The notes below the pieces were generated by a model, which saw only the letters and a program-made list of their open reading frames with translations, did not search any database and was not told where the DNA came from. 56,313 bases of DNA from Bacteroidales bacterium (lineage in GTDB: Bacteria > Bacteroidota > Bacteroidia > Bacteroidales > VadinHA17). The stretch lies in the NCBI GenBank assembly GCA_025358455.1, contig JANYJP010000107.1, positions 1-56,313 on the forward strand. The letters are read 5' to 3'. A program made the translations under genes and the position numbers. The first letter of the stretch is position 1. Every line of letters begins with the position of its first letter. Below are positions 44,799-53,066 of this stretch, piece by piece.

Positions 44799-44806
44799 TA
44801 GGTTTG
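44799..44806 (+). promoter_or_regulatory. Candidate -7 element of pgk
   Basis: TAGGTTTG (exact TAnnTTTG) ends 41 bases before the pgk ATG at 44847. The -33 region is AT-rich without a clear TTTG at 19 bases. Confidence 0.4.
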
Positions 44807-44846
44807 TAGTAGCAAAAATTAACAGTTAATTAAAAATATGTGATCT

Positions 44847-46109
44847 ATGAAAATGATTCAGGACTTTAATTTCAATGGAAAGAAAGCGATAGTCAGGGTC
44901 GATTTCAATGTACCCCTTGACAAAAAGACTTTTACAGTAACCGATGATACCCGCATAAAGGGAGCATTGCTTACAATAAACAAGATAATTAACGATGGCG
45001 GATGCCTGATCCTTATGTCACATCTTGGCAGACCAGAAGGCCGTATGGAGAAATATTCACTTAAACCTGTTCTTCCTGTTCTCGAGAAACTACTGGGTAA
45101 AAAAGTACTTTTTGCTGACGATTGTATGGGGGAATCTGCTGTAAAAATGTCAGCAGCTTTGAAAGCTGGTGAGATTCTTCTTCTTGAGAATGTCCGGTTT
45201 TATCCTGAAGAAGAAGGGAAACCTATTTTGCCTGAAAACGTAACTGATGAGGTGAAGAAAGCTGCAAAAGCCGATATGAAGGCCAAACAGAAAGAGATGG
45301 CAAAAAAACTGGCAGGTTATGCTGAAATATATGTCAATGATGCATTCGGTACAGCGCATCGAGCTCATGCAACCACTGCAGTTATGGCTGATTTTTTTCC
45401 AGAGGACAAGAGGATGTTCGGATTTCTCATTAACAGTGAACTGGCCGCTATGGATAAAGTTCTTAAGGATCCGAAACGTCCCTTTACTGCAATTATGGGG
45501 GGAGCTAAGGTTTCTGATAAGATTATGCTGATTGAAAACCTGCTTAACAAGGTTGACAATATTATTATCGGGGGAGGGATGACCTATACCTTTATTAAAG
45601 CAATGGGTGGGAAAATAGGTAAATCACTTTGTGAGGGGGATAAACTAGATCTGGCCCTGAAACTTATTGAAAAAGCAAAGGAAAAGAAAGTAAAAATATA
45701 TCTGCCTGTTGACAGTCTTAATGGTGATAAGTTTGATAATGATGCCAATACAGAGGTCACTGCTGTTGATTCTGTTAAAGACGGTTGGATGGGATTGGAT
45801 ATCGCTGAAAAAACCATTAAAGAATTTTCTTCAGTAATTGAGAATTCCAAAACTATTCTCTGGAACGGACCGATGGGGGTATTTGAAATGGAAAAATTCT
45901 CAAGAGGAACGACTGCAGTTGCAAAAGCAATCGCCGAAGCTACCTCTAAAGGCGCTTACAGTCTTATTGGAGGAGGCGACTCAGTTGCAGCTATCAACAA
46001 GAACGGGCTTGCCAATAAAGTAAGCTATGTTTCAACGGGTGGCGGCGCAATGCTTGAGTATATGGAAGGGAAGAAACTACCGGGGATTACTGCAATAAGA
46101 GGCGAATAG
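44847..46109 (+). CDS. pgk: Phosphoglycerate kinase
   Basis: A 420-residue Pgk catalysing 1,3-bisphosphoglycerate + ADP to 3-phosphoglycerate + ATP. Seen: [14 protein letters not shown] at the start, [41 protein letters not shown] and the C-terminal GGGDSVAAI / [13 protein letters not shown]. All substrate-binding motifs are present and the length is normal with a short Lys-rich insert near residues 132-152. It is a single gene, convergent with the AAA_14/DUF4143 ATPase, four bases between stops. Confidence 0.97.
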   Translation: MKMIQDFNFNGKKAIVRVDFNVPLDKKTFTVTDDTRIKGALLTINKIINDGGCLILMSHLGRPEGRMEKYSLKPVLPVLEKLLGKKVLFADDCMGESAVKMSAALKAGEILLLENVRFYPEEEGKPILPENVTDEVKKAAKADMKAKQKEMAKKLAGYAEIYVNDAFGTAHRAHATTAVMADFFPEDKRMFGFLINSELAAMDKVLKDPKRPFTAIMGGAKVSDKIMLIENLLNKVDNIIIGGGMTYTFIKAMGGKIGKSLCEGDKLDLALKLIEKAKEKKVKIYLPVDSLNGDKFDNDANTEVTAVDSVKDGWMGLDIAEKTIKEFSSVIENSKTILWNGPMGVFEMEKFSRGTTAVAKAIAEATSKGAYSLIGGGDSVAAINKNGLANKVSYVSTGGGAMLEYMEGKKLPGITAIRGE

Positions 46110-46113
46110 CAAG

Positions 46114-47319
46114 CTATACTGCCCACTTACACCCTGGTATCAGGTAGATAGTTTTACCTTCCACAACTATCTTATCCTCCTGATCAAAAGTAATTATAGT
46201 TCCAAAAGAGAGATTTAGTTTTTTCATAGCTTCAAGAAGACCTTCAATCTCTCTTTTTTCATTTAACTGATCCACCTTCCATGAAACCTGAATGGCGGAA
46301 TATTCTTTCTTCCCATACCGGCATATAAAATCACATTCTTTTTTACCTTTAAAGTACCATATTTCATACCCTTTGCGTCTCAACTGCAGATAAATTGTGT
46401 TTTCAAGTAACCTTCCCCTGTCAGGAGAACCTGAAACGGAATAGAAATTCACAAGTCCCTGGTCTATGGCATAAACTTTTCGCGGATTCCTTGCCTGTAC
46501 CTTCAAAGAAGTATCATATCTGGGAACCAGAAACAAAAGATATGCATCGGAGAGGTAGTTAAGGAAGTCCATAACAGATGAGGTAGAACCCACCTCAAAA
46601 GTATTTTTCAGATTATTAAATGAAATCTCCTTTCCGGTGTTGCTCAGCAGATATAGTACAATACGGCTGTAAATATTTTGATTGCGAAGGTTATAGCGTG
46701 AATAAACATCTCTTACAAGAATATCAGAAACAAGCGTTGAAAGCACCTCTTTTTTGCCAGTGCTGAGATAACCCGGGAATCCCCCTTCAGTAATATAGGA
46801 TAAAAATGATTCATCTCCGGGAGTCAACTTTAAATACGACAGAAATTCACTGTACGAAAAAGGGAAGACTTCAAAGTCAAGGTGCCTCCCTGTAAGTTTT
46901 GTTCCAAGTTCCCGGCTCAGCAAGTTGGCATTTGAGCCTGTAATGACAATTGTCTTTTTTCTGTCAATGGCATCCCTTACATAACGTTCCCATCCTGTAA
47001 CATTTTGTATCTCATCAAAGAAGAAAATCTGATTAGTACCTGATAATTCCGAAAAAACCTCTTCAACTATGATGAAATCTGATACTTCGAACCCAATGGT
47101 CCGGCTATCCTCAAAATTGAAATAATTCGAAGAATCGTGATGTCTCATAAGTTGTTTCAATATGGTGCTTTTACCGCTTCGTCTCACACCTGTAAGAAGG
47201 TAGGCAAAAGGAGGAAGTGTTGAGAATTTATCGAGTTGTTCACGGGGAATTTCTTTTTCGTCCGGAACGAGCCATTCCTTTTGGGATTGAATGATCGATT
47301 TTAAGACTTCCCTGAGCAT
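46114..47319 (-). CDS. AAA_14/DUF4143 family ATPase
   Basis: A 401-residue protein of the archaeo-bacterial AAA_14 + DUF4143 family: Walker A GVRRSGKST (near residue 43), Walker B IFFFDEIQNV, sensor ITGSNANLLS, then LTGRHLDFEVFPFSYSEFL. The C-terminal DUF4143 domain carries a nuclease-like segment (WYFKGKKECDFICRYGKKEYSAIQVS) resembling the D-ExK of the PD-(D/E)XK fold. The role of this abundant, patchily distributed family is not established; many members look mobile. A 22-bp palindrome lies at the presumed transcription start. Confidence 0.88.
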   Translation of the reverse strand: MLREVLKSIIQSQKEWLVPDEKEIPREQLDKFSTLPPFAYLLTGVRRSGKSTILKQLMRHHDSSNYFNFEDSRTIGFEVSDFIIVEEVFSELSGTNQIFFFDEIQNVTGWERYVRDAIDRKKTIVITGSNANLLSRELGTKLTGRHLDFEVFPFSYSEFLSYLKLTPGDESFLSYITEGGFPGYLSTGKKEVLSTLVSDILVRDVYSRYNLRNQNIYSRIVLYLLSNTGKEISFNNLKNTFEVGSTSSVMDFLNYLSDAYLLFLVPRYDTSLKVQARNPRKVYAIDQGLVNFYSVSGSPDRGRLLENTIYLQLRRKGYEIWYFKGKKECDFICRYGKKEYSAIQVSWKVDQLNEKREIEGLLEAMKKLNLSFGTIITFDQEDKIVVEGKTIYLIPGCKWAV

Positions 47320-47334
47320 ATTAACTTACGTTAT

Positions 47335-47356
47335 TAAAATAAGATATCTTATTTTA
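47335..47356. promoter_or_regulatory. 22-bp perfect palindrome at the ATPase promoter, possible operator
   Basis: An AT-rich, exactly self-complementary sequence centred on GATATC (47343-47348), 16 bases upstream of the ATPase ATG. It directly follows the -7 box, so it would cover the transcription start. Two further AAGATA words occur at 47364-47370 and 47387-47392. An operator for a dimeric repressor is the natural reading, but no regulator is identified. Confidence 0.5.
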
Positions 47357-47388
47357 CAAATGTAAGATAATATATGTTATAAAAGAAA
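47357..47388 (-). promoter_or_regulatory. Candidate promoter of the AAA_14/DUF4143 gene
   Basis: Minus strand: TTTC (47388-47385), 20 bases, TACATTTG (47364-47357, exact TAnnTTTG). The predicted start lies inside the palindrome at 47335-47356. Confidence 0.5.
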
Positions 47389-47410
47389 GATAATCGGAAA
47401 GTATAATTTT

Positions 47411-47539
47411 TTACTGAATCCAGTTAAGCCTCTGGTAGTAATTGCCGGAGGCAATGGATGTATTCACCTGAGTTTCATGGCAGGATGCCAGGTCCTTGAG
47501 GGATTGCCAGCGTTTCAGACCGTTGGCTTGATTAAAGAT
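47411..47539 (-). pseudogene. Possible remnant of a protein-coding gene
   Basis: A minus-strand frame without a start codon reads about 42 residues, ending YYQRLNWIQ and a TAA at 47413-47411. An in-frame TGA precedes it. The composition (ANGLKRWQSLKDLASCHE) is protein-like and richer in GC than its surroundings, so it could be the tail of a decayed gene. No family is recognised. The rest of 47320-47629 holds the ATPase promoter and a TTTACAAATTGTAAAT inverted repeat (about 47547-47563). Confidence 0.3.
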
Positions 47540-47589
47540 TCACTAATTTACAAATTGTAAATTTAAAATACGGGCGACAAAATATCGAA

Positions 47590-47620
47590 TTTAGAAGAAT
47601 ACCAAAAACTGTTATCTTTG
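47590..47620 (+). promoter_or_regulatory. Promoter of the lipoprotein/LuxE-like pair
   Basis: TTTA (47590-47593), exactly 19 bases, TATCTTTG (47613-47620). The start codon (ATG at 47630) is only about ten bases past the -7 box, so the mRNA is nearly leaderless. An in-frame TTG at 47618 lies inside the box and is ruled out as a start. Confidence 0.65.
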
Positions 47621-47629
47621 TATTTAGTT

Positions 47630-48160
47630 ATGAAAAGATCAATTTATATTCTTCTGGCAATCTTAATTGCTCTTTCTGCCTGTACGAAAGTTGAAAAGAC
47701 CCGTACATCAGGTACCGATACCATTGATAATATTGTCCATCATACAACCACTTATTTTGTATATGGGTTCTCATTTTCACAGGCAAAATTAGTATCAAAC
47801 CTTGGAACCCCGGGCTCAGATATTATTGTATATGTTAATGTAGATAATTTTCCGGCCAGATTAACCCTTCAGGCTAATAACCTGAAACCGTCATTTTTTA
47901 AAGTCGGAGATTTTGCTGATGAAACTGCTGCCATTACTGCCTTTAATAATCTGAAAGCCTTTTCTGCTACCCAATGGACAGATATGGCTGATCCTATAAT
48001 TGCAAACCAGGTCTGGATTTACAGGTCGGGAAGTGATACTTATACAAAGATCAGGATTGTAAGCACTGTTAATGAAACCAGACAAACAGTGCCCTACGGA
48101 GAATGCACTTTTCAGTGGGCATATCAACCTGACGGATCGTTAACTTTCCCGGGTAAATGA
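47630..48160 (+). CDS. Lipoprotein of unknown function
   Basis: A 176-residue predicted lipoprotein: MKRSIYILLAILIALSAC with lipidation Cys18, then a beta-rich domain (about 45-170) without recognised motifs and only one further Cys near the C-terminus. No homologous family is recognised. Its stop overlaps the ATG of the LuxE-like gene (ATGA, 48157-48160), so the two are translated together. Exported-lipoprotein status is seen; function is unknown. Confidence 0.75.
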   Translation: MKRSIYILLAILIALSACTKVEKTRTSGTDTIDNIVHHTTTYFVYGFSFSQAKLVSNLGTPGSDIIVYVNVDNFPARLTLQANNLKPSFFKVGDFADETAAITAFNNLKAFSATQWTDMADPIIANQVWIYRSGSDTYTKIRIVSTVNETRQTVPYGECTFQWAYQPDGSLTFPGK

Positions 48161-49146
48161 AATCGGACTTCCGGAATAAGATTTTCAATATTAAGCACAA
48201 TGCTGAATTTTGGGGAACTGCACTGGAAATATTTGCTTTTCAATATAAAAAAAACATTGTTTATAACGATTTTATAAACGACCTGGGAAAGGGTCATTCA
48301 AAAATACATACACCTTACCAGATACCATTCCTTCCAGTTGAATTCTTCCGAAATCATAAAATAGTTTCTGGCAACCTGCCTGTTGAAATGATCTTTGAAA
48401 GCAGCGGGACAACCGGAGTTACTCCCGGCAAACATTTTGTAAGTGACTTAAGCTTATATGAAGAGAGTTTTTTGAAAGGGTTCAGACTTTTTTATGGTGA
48501 TCCGGAGGAATATTTGATTACGGCTCTTCTTCCTTCATATACTGAACGGGAAGGATCTTCCCTGGTTTATATGGCAGATAAGCTTATTAAATTAAGCCAT
48601 AATAAACTCAGTGGATTTTACAGTAAAAACATTGAAGATCTGATTAATGCAATTACCCAAACTAAAAACAAAAAACAAAAAATCTTATTAATAGGCGTTA
48701 GTTTTGCATTGCTTGACCTCGCTGAGAATAAATCTCCGGATCTTTCTGAAGCCATTATAATGGAAACCGGTGGTATGAAGGGCAGGAGAAAAGAGCTTAC
48801 ACGATTTGAACTTCACACAATCCTTAAAGAGAAATTCAATGTGCCATCAATACATTCAGAATATGGTATGACTGAACTCATGAGTCAGGCATATTCGAAA
48901 GGAGATGGTGTCTTTTATTGCCCGCCATGGATGAAAGTGCTGATCAGGGATCCGCTGGATCCTCTGACAATTTATACTGAACCTGGAAAAACAGGGGGCA
49001 TCAACATTATTGATCTGGCAAATATTAATTCAGTTTCATTTATTGCCACCGGAGATCTGGGGAAGCTGCATGATGACGGAGGATTCGAAGTCCTTGGAAG
49101 ATTCGATAACAGCGACATTAGAGGGTGTAACCTGTTGGCAGAATGA
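48157..49146 (+). CDS. LuxE-like acyl-protein synthetase / acyl-adenylating enzyme
   Basis: A 329-residue protein of the LuxE branch of the ANL (adenylating) superfamily. Seen: the phosphate loop FESSGTTGVTPGKH (about residues 82-95), the YGMTEL motif, a C-terminal TGDLG and GRFDNSDIRGCNLL. LuxE activates fatty acids as acyl-AMP and loads them on a Cys. No luxC or luxD is adjacent, so light production is not implied. Coupled by a four-base overlap to the lipoprotein gene. Substrate unknown: a fatty acid or other carboxylate for a surface product is conceivable. Confidence 0.82.
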   Translation: MKSDFRNKIFNIKHNAEFWGTALEIFAFQYKKNIVYNDFINDLGKGHSKIHTPYQIPFLPVEFFRNHKIVSGNLPVEMIFESSGTTGVTPGKHFVSDLSLYEESFLKGFRLFYGDPEEYLITALLPSYTEREGSSLVYMADKLIKLSHNKLSGFYSKNIEDLINAITQTKNKKQKILLIGVSFALLDLAENKSPDLSEAIIMETGGMKGRRKELTRFELHTILKEKFNVPSIHSEYGMTELMSQAYSKGDGVFYCPPWMKVLIRDPLDPLTIYTEPGKTGGINIIDLANINSVSFIATGDLGKLHDDGGFEVLGRFDNSDIRGCNLLAE

Positions 49147-49195
49147 AATTTAGTCTTGAAGTCTTTTTTTAAGACTGCACGAACGCGGGACTTTT

Positions 49196-50407
49196 TTACA
49201 TACCCAGTTTTGTTTTAATTTCAGCAGGAATAGCATTTTTATGTACCATTATTGCTATTGTCTTAGCGCGAACATAGTTTTCAGACATATTAAGGTATCC
49301 GCCGAATGGATTCCGGTCAGTTCCCCATGAGTTTTTGGTAATATAATATATAGTACCGTTCTGGTCTTTCACAATTCCCGTAAGATGCATCAGGTGATCG
49401 TCAGTGGTTGTTTTATTATCGAAACCTGTTTCACGGAATGCTTGTGTTACTTTTACTTCAGGAAATGGCCTGGTGAATTTATAGGCTTCTGATGTACGTT
49501 CCTCCCTGGTCATTTTGCCTAACCTGACTTTGTCGGAACCGGAATATTGATCAGTATTTTCAAATTCCGGGATTATTGCAACACCTTTTGAGTGAGAGAA
49601 TCCCTTTTCGCTTACGTCACCATCCCAGGCAACAGTAAACCCTGTATTCAGTGCATTATTCATTATTGCGATCAGTTCATCGAGAGGTACATTGTAGTAA
49701 TTCATTTTCCTCCAATTATCGGGAATAGGAACAACCCCCTGAGTATAGAACGGGAAAAAGGTGAATGAAGTGATCTCAGCATAGTCATCGGGATTAATTC
49801 CAAGGCTCGATGTGAACGATTTTGGAGTATAACCTACTCCCTTATAAGTAAATGTCTGAGGAACTTTGCCAAGATAAGTATCAAGAATTGCATCGACAAT
49901 AGTGATATACTGATCGCTTTCTTTGTTCCTTTTTACCGGCACTGCAGCAATAGCATTTACAAATGAATTAAGTTCACTGTGATTATGATTTGTTATGCTG
50001 TAATTAAGACCTGTATAGATCTCATCAGGTACAATTCCGTTTTTTGTAAATTCTGTAATCCAGTCATGCCCAACACTTCCCTGTCCAAGGTTTCCTTTTC
50101 CTTGCTGGGCGAAATTGTCTTTCAGCCTGTCGACGTAATTATACCTTACTATATACATCTCAGACAGGTCATATTCCCCTTTGCCCATTCGAAGTAGTTC
50201 TGATTCGATGAACGAAGTTGTGGCAAAGCACCAGCAGGTGCCAGTGTTTGATTGATTTTTGACAGATGTTGCTTTCAACTCCACAACCGGAGTGAACCTG
50301 TAACCATCGTTGCTTTTTGAAGAAGAGACTGTAGCATTTTTCTTTTGCGCAAATGACGGCATGATAAAAAGCGCCAACGCCAGAGTAAGTAAAAGTTGTT
50401 TTTTCAT
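49196..50407 (-). CDS. Secreted C1-family peptidase (bleomycin hydrolase/aminopeptidase C type)
   Basis: A 403-residue papain-fold peptidase with a signal peptide (residues 1-20, ending MPSFAQ). Catalytic Cys in NTGTCWCFATTSFIE, His in DDHLMHLTGIV and Asn in ITKNSWGTD. The long insert between Cys and His (EMYIVRYNYVDRLKDNF, GQGSVGHDWI) is as in PepC/bleomycin hydrolase. Most PepC enzymes are cytoplasmic; this one is exported to the periplasm or beyond. It has no T9SS C-terminal sorting domain. It converges with the LuxE-like gene. Confidence 0.9.
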   Translation of the reverse strand: MKKQLLLTLALALFIMPSFAQKKNATVSSSKSNDGYRFTPVVELKATSVKNQSNTGTCWCFATTSFIESELLRMGKGEYDLSEMYIVRYNYVDRLKDNFAQQGKGNLGQGSVGHDWITEFTKNGIVPDEIYTGLNYSITNHNHSELNSFVNAIAAVPVKRNKESDQYITIVDAILDTYLGKVPQTFTYKGVGYTPKSFTSSLGINPDDYAEITSFTFFPFYTQGVVPIPDNWRKMNYYNVPLDELIAIMNNALNTGFTVAWDGDVSEKGFSHSKGVAIIPEFENTDQYSGSDKVRLGKMTREERTSEAYKFTRPFPEVKVTQAFRETGFDNKTTTDDHLMHLTGIVKDQNGTIYYITKNSWGTDRNPFGGYLNMSENYVRAKTIAIMVHKNAIPAEIKTKLGM

Positions 50408-50529
50408 ATGGAGTAATCTTATTCGAAAATTAAAAAGGTCTATTAAAAATATTATGGAGAAACAGACCTCTAAGCTAAAAATTTAAATAAGAAATAAAAG
50501 TGATTTGTGACAACTAATTATGTAGAAAT

Positions 50530-50626
50530 AACATTTGAACGATTAACAATTGAACATTTGAATGAAGAACTACGAACTGAAAGACTTCAAAATTCTTATA
50601 TCGTTTGTTCTTTTGTTCTATTGTTC
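50530..50626. repeat. Degenerate GAACAA-type repeats in an intergenic spacer
   Basis: AACATTTGAA occurs at 50530-50539 and 50553-50562. TTGTTC occurs three times at eight-base steps (50605, 50613, 50621). The two sides are roughly complementary, so the spacer (50408-50634) between pepC's start and the MmcQ/YjbR gene's end could fold into an imperfect hairpin. No gene or clear promoter is seen in it. Confidence 0.45.
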
Positions 50627-50634
50627 ATGGAGGA

Positions 50635-50955
50635 TTAATGCTTTCCGATAATCAGGCCATACGAATGATCAATCCACGAAAATACCTCTCTATCCGGAAC
50701 TGACCCGTCGATTAAAACGGTGTTCCAGTGTGTCTTATTCATATGATACCCCGGAATTACTGAGGAATGTCTTTCTCTTAAATCTATAGCTAATGCAGGG
50801 TCGCATTTGAGATTTATACTAAGGTCGCCATCGAGGTTGACCAGGGCGAATATTTTTCCGTTTATTTTGAAAACCAGGGTATCGTCTCCGAAAGGAAAAC
50901 TTTCAGTTGCTCCTTTTTTTGATATGCAATATTCTCTTAATGATTCAATATCCAT
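50635..50955 (-). CDS. MmcQ/YjbR family DNA-binding-like protein
   Basis: A 106-residue protein of the MmcQ/YjbR (CyaY-like fold) family: LREYCISKKGATESFPFG, LVNLDGDLSINLKCDP and HMNKTHWNTVLIDGSVPD with the conserved C-terminal helix SWIDHSYGLI. The biochemical role of the family is not established. It starts five bases after the YraN gene and so is probably co-transcribed. Confidence 0.9.
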   Translation of the reverse strand: MDIESLREYCISKKGATESFPFGDDTLVFKINGKIFALVNLDGDLSINLKCDPALAIDLRERHSSVIPGYHMNKTHWNTVLIDGSVPDREVFSWIDHSYGLIIGKH

Positions 50956-50960
50956 ATGGT

Positions 50961-51326
50961 CTATCTTAGAGTTGGGTAAAATGCATTCTCTATATGGTCG
51001 ATCTCGAAATCCTCAATCTTTTTTATTACTGTTATAACATCAAACCGGCTTTCTTTATCGATGTTATATTTCCCGATATAGCCATCGGCAGCCCATATTA
51101 TTGATTTCTGTTTTGCCCTGGTTATTGCCGTGACGGGATGCATCTGAAAGTCATCGCTTCGGGTCTTTACTTCGGCAAAAACAATAAAATCTTTATTCTC
51201 GGCAATGATATCAATTTCATGTTTCCCCCAGGCCCAGTTCCGGGAAAGAATTTTAAAGCCTGCATTTTTCAGATATTCGACTGCCAGATCTTCTCCCTTT
51301 TTACCAAGATTATGTGATTCTGCCAT
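50961..51326 (-). CDS. YraN/UPF0102 family nuclease-fold protein
   Basis: A 121-residue UPF0102 protein with a PD-(D/E)XK-like core: LGKKGEDLAVEYLKNAG, WGKHEIDIIAENKDFIVFAEVK with Asp and the ExK pair. It is thought to act on DNA (recombination or uptake related), but no activity is firmly assigned. It lies 58 bases after the response-regulator gene on the same strand and precedes the MmcQ/YjbR gene by five. Confidence 0.92.
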   Translation of the reverse strand: MAESHNLGKKGEDLAVEYLKNAGFKILSRNWAWGKHEIDIIAENKDFIVFAEVKTRSDDFQMHPVTAITRAKQKSIIWAADGYIGKYNIDKESRFDVITVIKKIEDFEIDHIENAFYPTLR

Positions 51327-51384
51327 ATTTATAATCTCTTCTTAAAACTTCAGGCACTCCAAACTTTAGCTCACTTCAAACTTT

Positions 51385-52026
51385 TTATATTGCAATAAGT
51401 TTGTTTCTTATAGCAAACAGGATTAAGCTGGCAGTGTTCTTGGAATTTGTTTTGCCAAGCAGGTTGGCCCTGTGTTTATCCACGGTCCTTTTACTTATAA
51501 ACAGTGTTTCAGCTATTTCCTGGTTAGAAAGACCTTCGCAAATTTTAAACAGGATCTCCGTCTCTCTTTTTGATAGATTTGCCGATTTGCTCTCATTCTC
51601 GCGGTGTTTTATCTTCTGAATAACATGATAAAGCAATTCCTGTGAAAAATAGCTACCCCCTTTTCTCACAGTAAGTATGGCATCTTTTACTTCAGATATA
51701 TCAGAATCTTTAACCAGAAATCCTTTCGCACCGGCGTCCACCATTTTATAATAATATTCCTCCTCACCGTACATCGATAGAGCAATAATGTCAATTTCCG
51801 GACACAGTTTAAGTCCTTTCCGTGTTGCTTCAATCCCATCCATTTCAGGCATACTTATATCCATAAGAGCAATGTCTGCTTTTGTGGTTTTAAGAATTCT
51901 GAGGAATTCTTCTCCGTTTGAAACTTCCCCGACAACCTCAAATTCAGGGAAGGCGTTGAGAAGGATTTTCAATCCGTTTCGAAAGAGCTGGTGATCGTCC
52001 GCAATTATTATCCGTATTTTTTCCAT
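51385..52026 (-). CDS. NarL/LuxR-family response regulator
   Basis: A 213-residue regulator. The receiver domain has D10/D11 and phospho-acceptor Asp56 (LMDISMP), and Lys in FLVKDSD. The C-terminal LuxR-type helix-turn-helix (about 148-205) reads LSKRETEILFKICEGLSNQE and SKRTVDKHRANLL. The ATG at 52026 (MEKIRIIIADDH) is chosen; an in-frame TTG at 52056 would overlap the kinase gene but gives an odd leader. It lies 22 bases after the kinase stop and is its expected partner. Targets unknown. Confidence 0.93.
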   Translation of the reverse strand: MEKIRIIIADDHQLFRNGLKILLNAFPEFEVVGEVSNGEEFLRILKTTKADIALMDISMPEMDGIEATRKGLKLCPEIDIIALSMYGEEEYYYKMVDAGAKGFLVKDSDISEVKDAILTVRKGGSYFSQELLYHVIQKIKHRENESKSANLSKRETEILFKICEGLSNQEIAETLFISKRTVDKHRANLLGKTNSKNTASLILFAIRNKLIAI

Positions 52027-52048
52027 TATATGATTCTGATTCGAAAAA

Positions 52049-52996
52049 TTATTCAATCATTTTGATCAGAGCGCTTGTCCCTTTTCCCGGTGTGCTTTCA
52101 AGTATAAACACTCCCTCTACTGTTTTTACCCGGGTCTCGATGTTTGATAATCCCATCCCCTTGGTATCTTCTTTACTGAGAGTGGATGTGTCAAAACCGC
52201 GACCGTTATCATTAAATTGCAAGGTAACAAATTTTTCGTGTTTGTTTAATTCTATCTCAATCCTGGATGCTCCTGAATGGAGAATAGAATTGTTAATTAG
52301 TTCACATACTGCACGATAGATTACCACTTCCTTATCATTTTCAAGTCGCTGTGCTTCCATATTTGACTTAAAATCTATATCAACTGCTTTTGTCTGGTTT
52401 ATCTTGGTTGTAAATGCACCTATTGCACTTGAAAGACCGAAGTTCGACAGAACATGAGGGCTCAGATTATTTGATATATCTTTTATTGTTGCTATAGCTT
52501 CATTAACCAGATGGTTTGTATTATTCAGAATAACAGTTCCTGAAGCATCTTTTATTCTATCGTTGAGAGCTGAAAGAGACATCTTTACAGTCGATAATAT
52601 AGGTCCCAATCCGTCGTGAAGGTCTTTAGCGAATCTTTTCCTCTCATTTTCCTCTGTATTTATTATAGCGTTTATTACTTTTTTTTCCGACCGCACGCGG
52701 TCAGTCTCTGCCCGTTTAAGGGAGTAGAATAATTCGCGGATAAGAATTACTCCACCTATTATCATTACAGCAATAAGAACTCCTATCCATTCATCGATCA
52801 TTTGCCAGGTATATGAAGGTGTTCCCCTGAAACGTTCAAATAGCTGGATGATATTACGGACAGCCATGAATGCAAAAGAGATTGAAAGCAGAATCCACGA
52901 AAGCCTGTATTTGGTAAGCTTCATAAATCTTAAAGCAACTGAGGCTGCAGTGATTAGCAGAACAATTGAGATAATAAGTGCTAAAAGTCTTACCAT
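52049..52996 (-). CDS. NarX-type sensor histidine kinase (HisKA_3)
   Basis: A 315-residue kinase with three N-terminal transmembrane helices (about residues 3-22, 32-50, 71-90), a short coiled linker, the HisKA_3 phospho-acceptor His127 in KRFAKDLHDGLGPILS, and a HATPase domain with ELINNSILHSGAS (N box), FNDNGRGFD and KGMGLSNIETRV. No large extracytoplasmic sensor domain is present, so the signal may be sensed in the membrane. Same strand as and upstream of the response regulator. Confidence 0.93.
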   Translation of the reverse strand: MVRLLALIISIVLLITAASVALRFMKLTKYRLSWILLSISFAFMAVRNIIQLFERFRGTPSYTWQMIDEWIGVLIAVMIIGGVILIRELFYSLKRAETDRVRSEKKVINAIINTEENERKRFAKDLHDGLGPILSTVKMSLSALNDRIKDASGTVILNNTNHLVNEAIATIKDISNNLSPHVLSNFGLSSAIGAFTTKINQTKAVDIDFKSNMEAQRLENDKEVVIYRAVCELINNSILHSGASRIEIELNKHEKFVTLQFNDNGRGFDTSTLSKEDTKGMGLSNIETRVKTVEGVFILESTPGKGTSALIKMIE

Positions 52997-53017
52997 GCTT
53001 ACAGAAATATATTCCTA

Positions 53018-53025
53018 CAAAAATA
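53018..53025 (-). promoter_or_regulatory. Candidate -7 element of the kinase/regulator pair
   Basis: Minus-strand TATTTTTG matches TAnnTTTG, 21 bases before the kinase ATG at 52996. No TTTG at the standard spacing. Confidence 0.35.
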
Positions 53026-53066
53026 GGAGATATTTATCTATAACGTTATTACTCAAAAATAAAATA

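Noticed and set aside
48157-49146. Part of a luciferase (lux) operon
   Set aside because: No luxA, luxB, luxC or luxD homologue is nearby; only the LuxE-like adenylating fold is shared.
49152-49176. Intrinsic terminator after the LuxE-like gene
   Set aside because: The AGTCTT/AAGACT arms are only six bases and AT-rich, with a 13-base loop and no T-run following the stem.
49196-49260. T9SS C-terminal sorting domain on the secreted peptidase
   Set aside because: The C-terminus ends with the papain-fold strand and a short tail (AEIKTKLGM), not a beta-sandwich CTD with its motifs.
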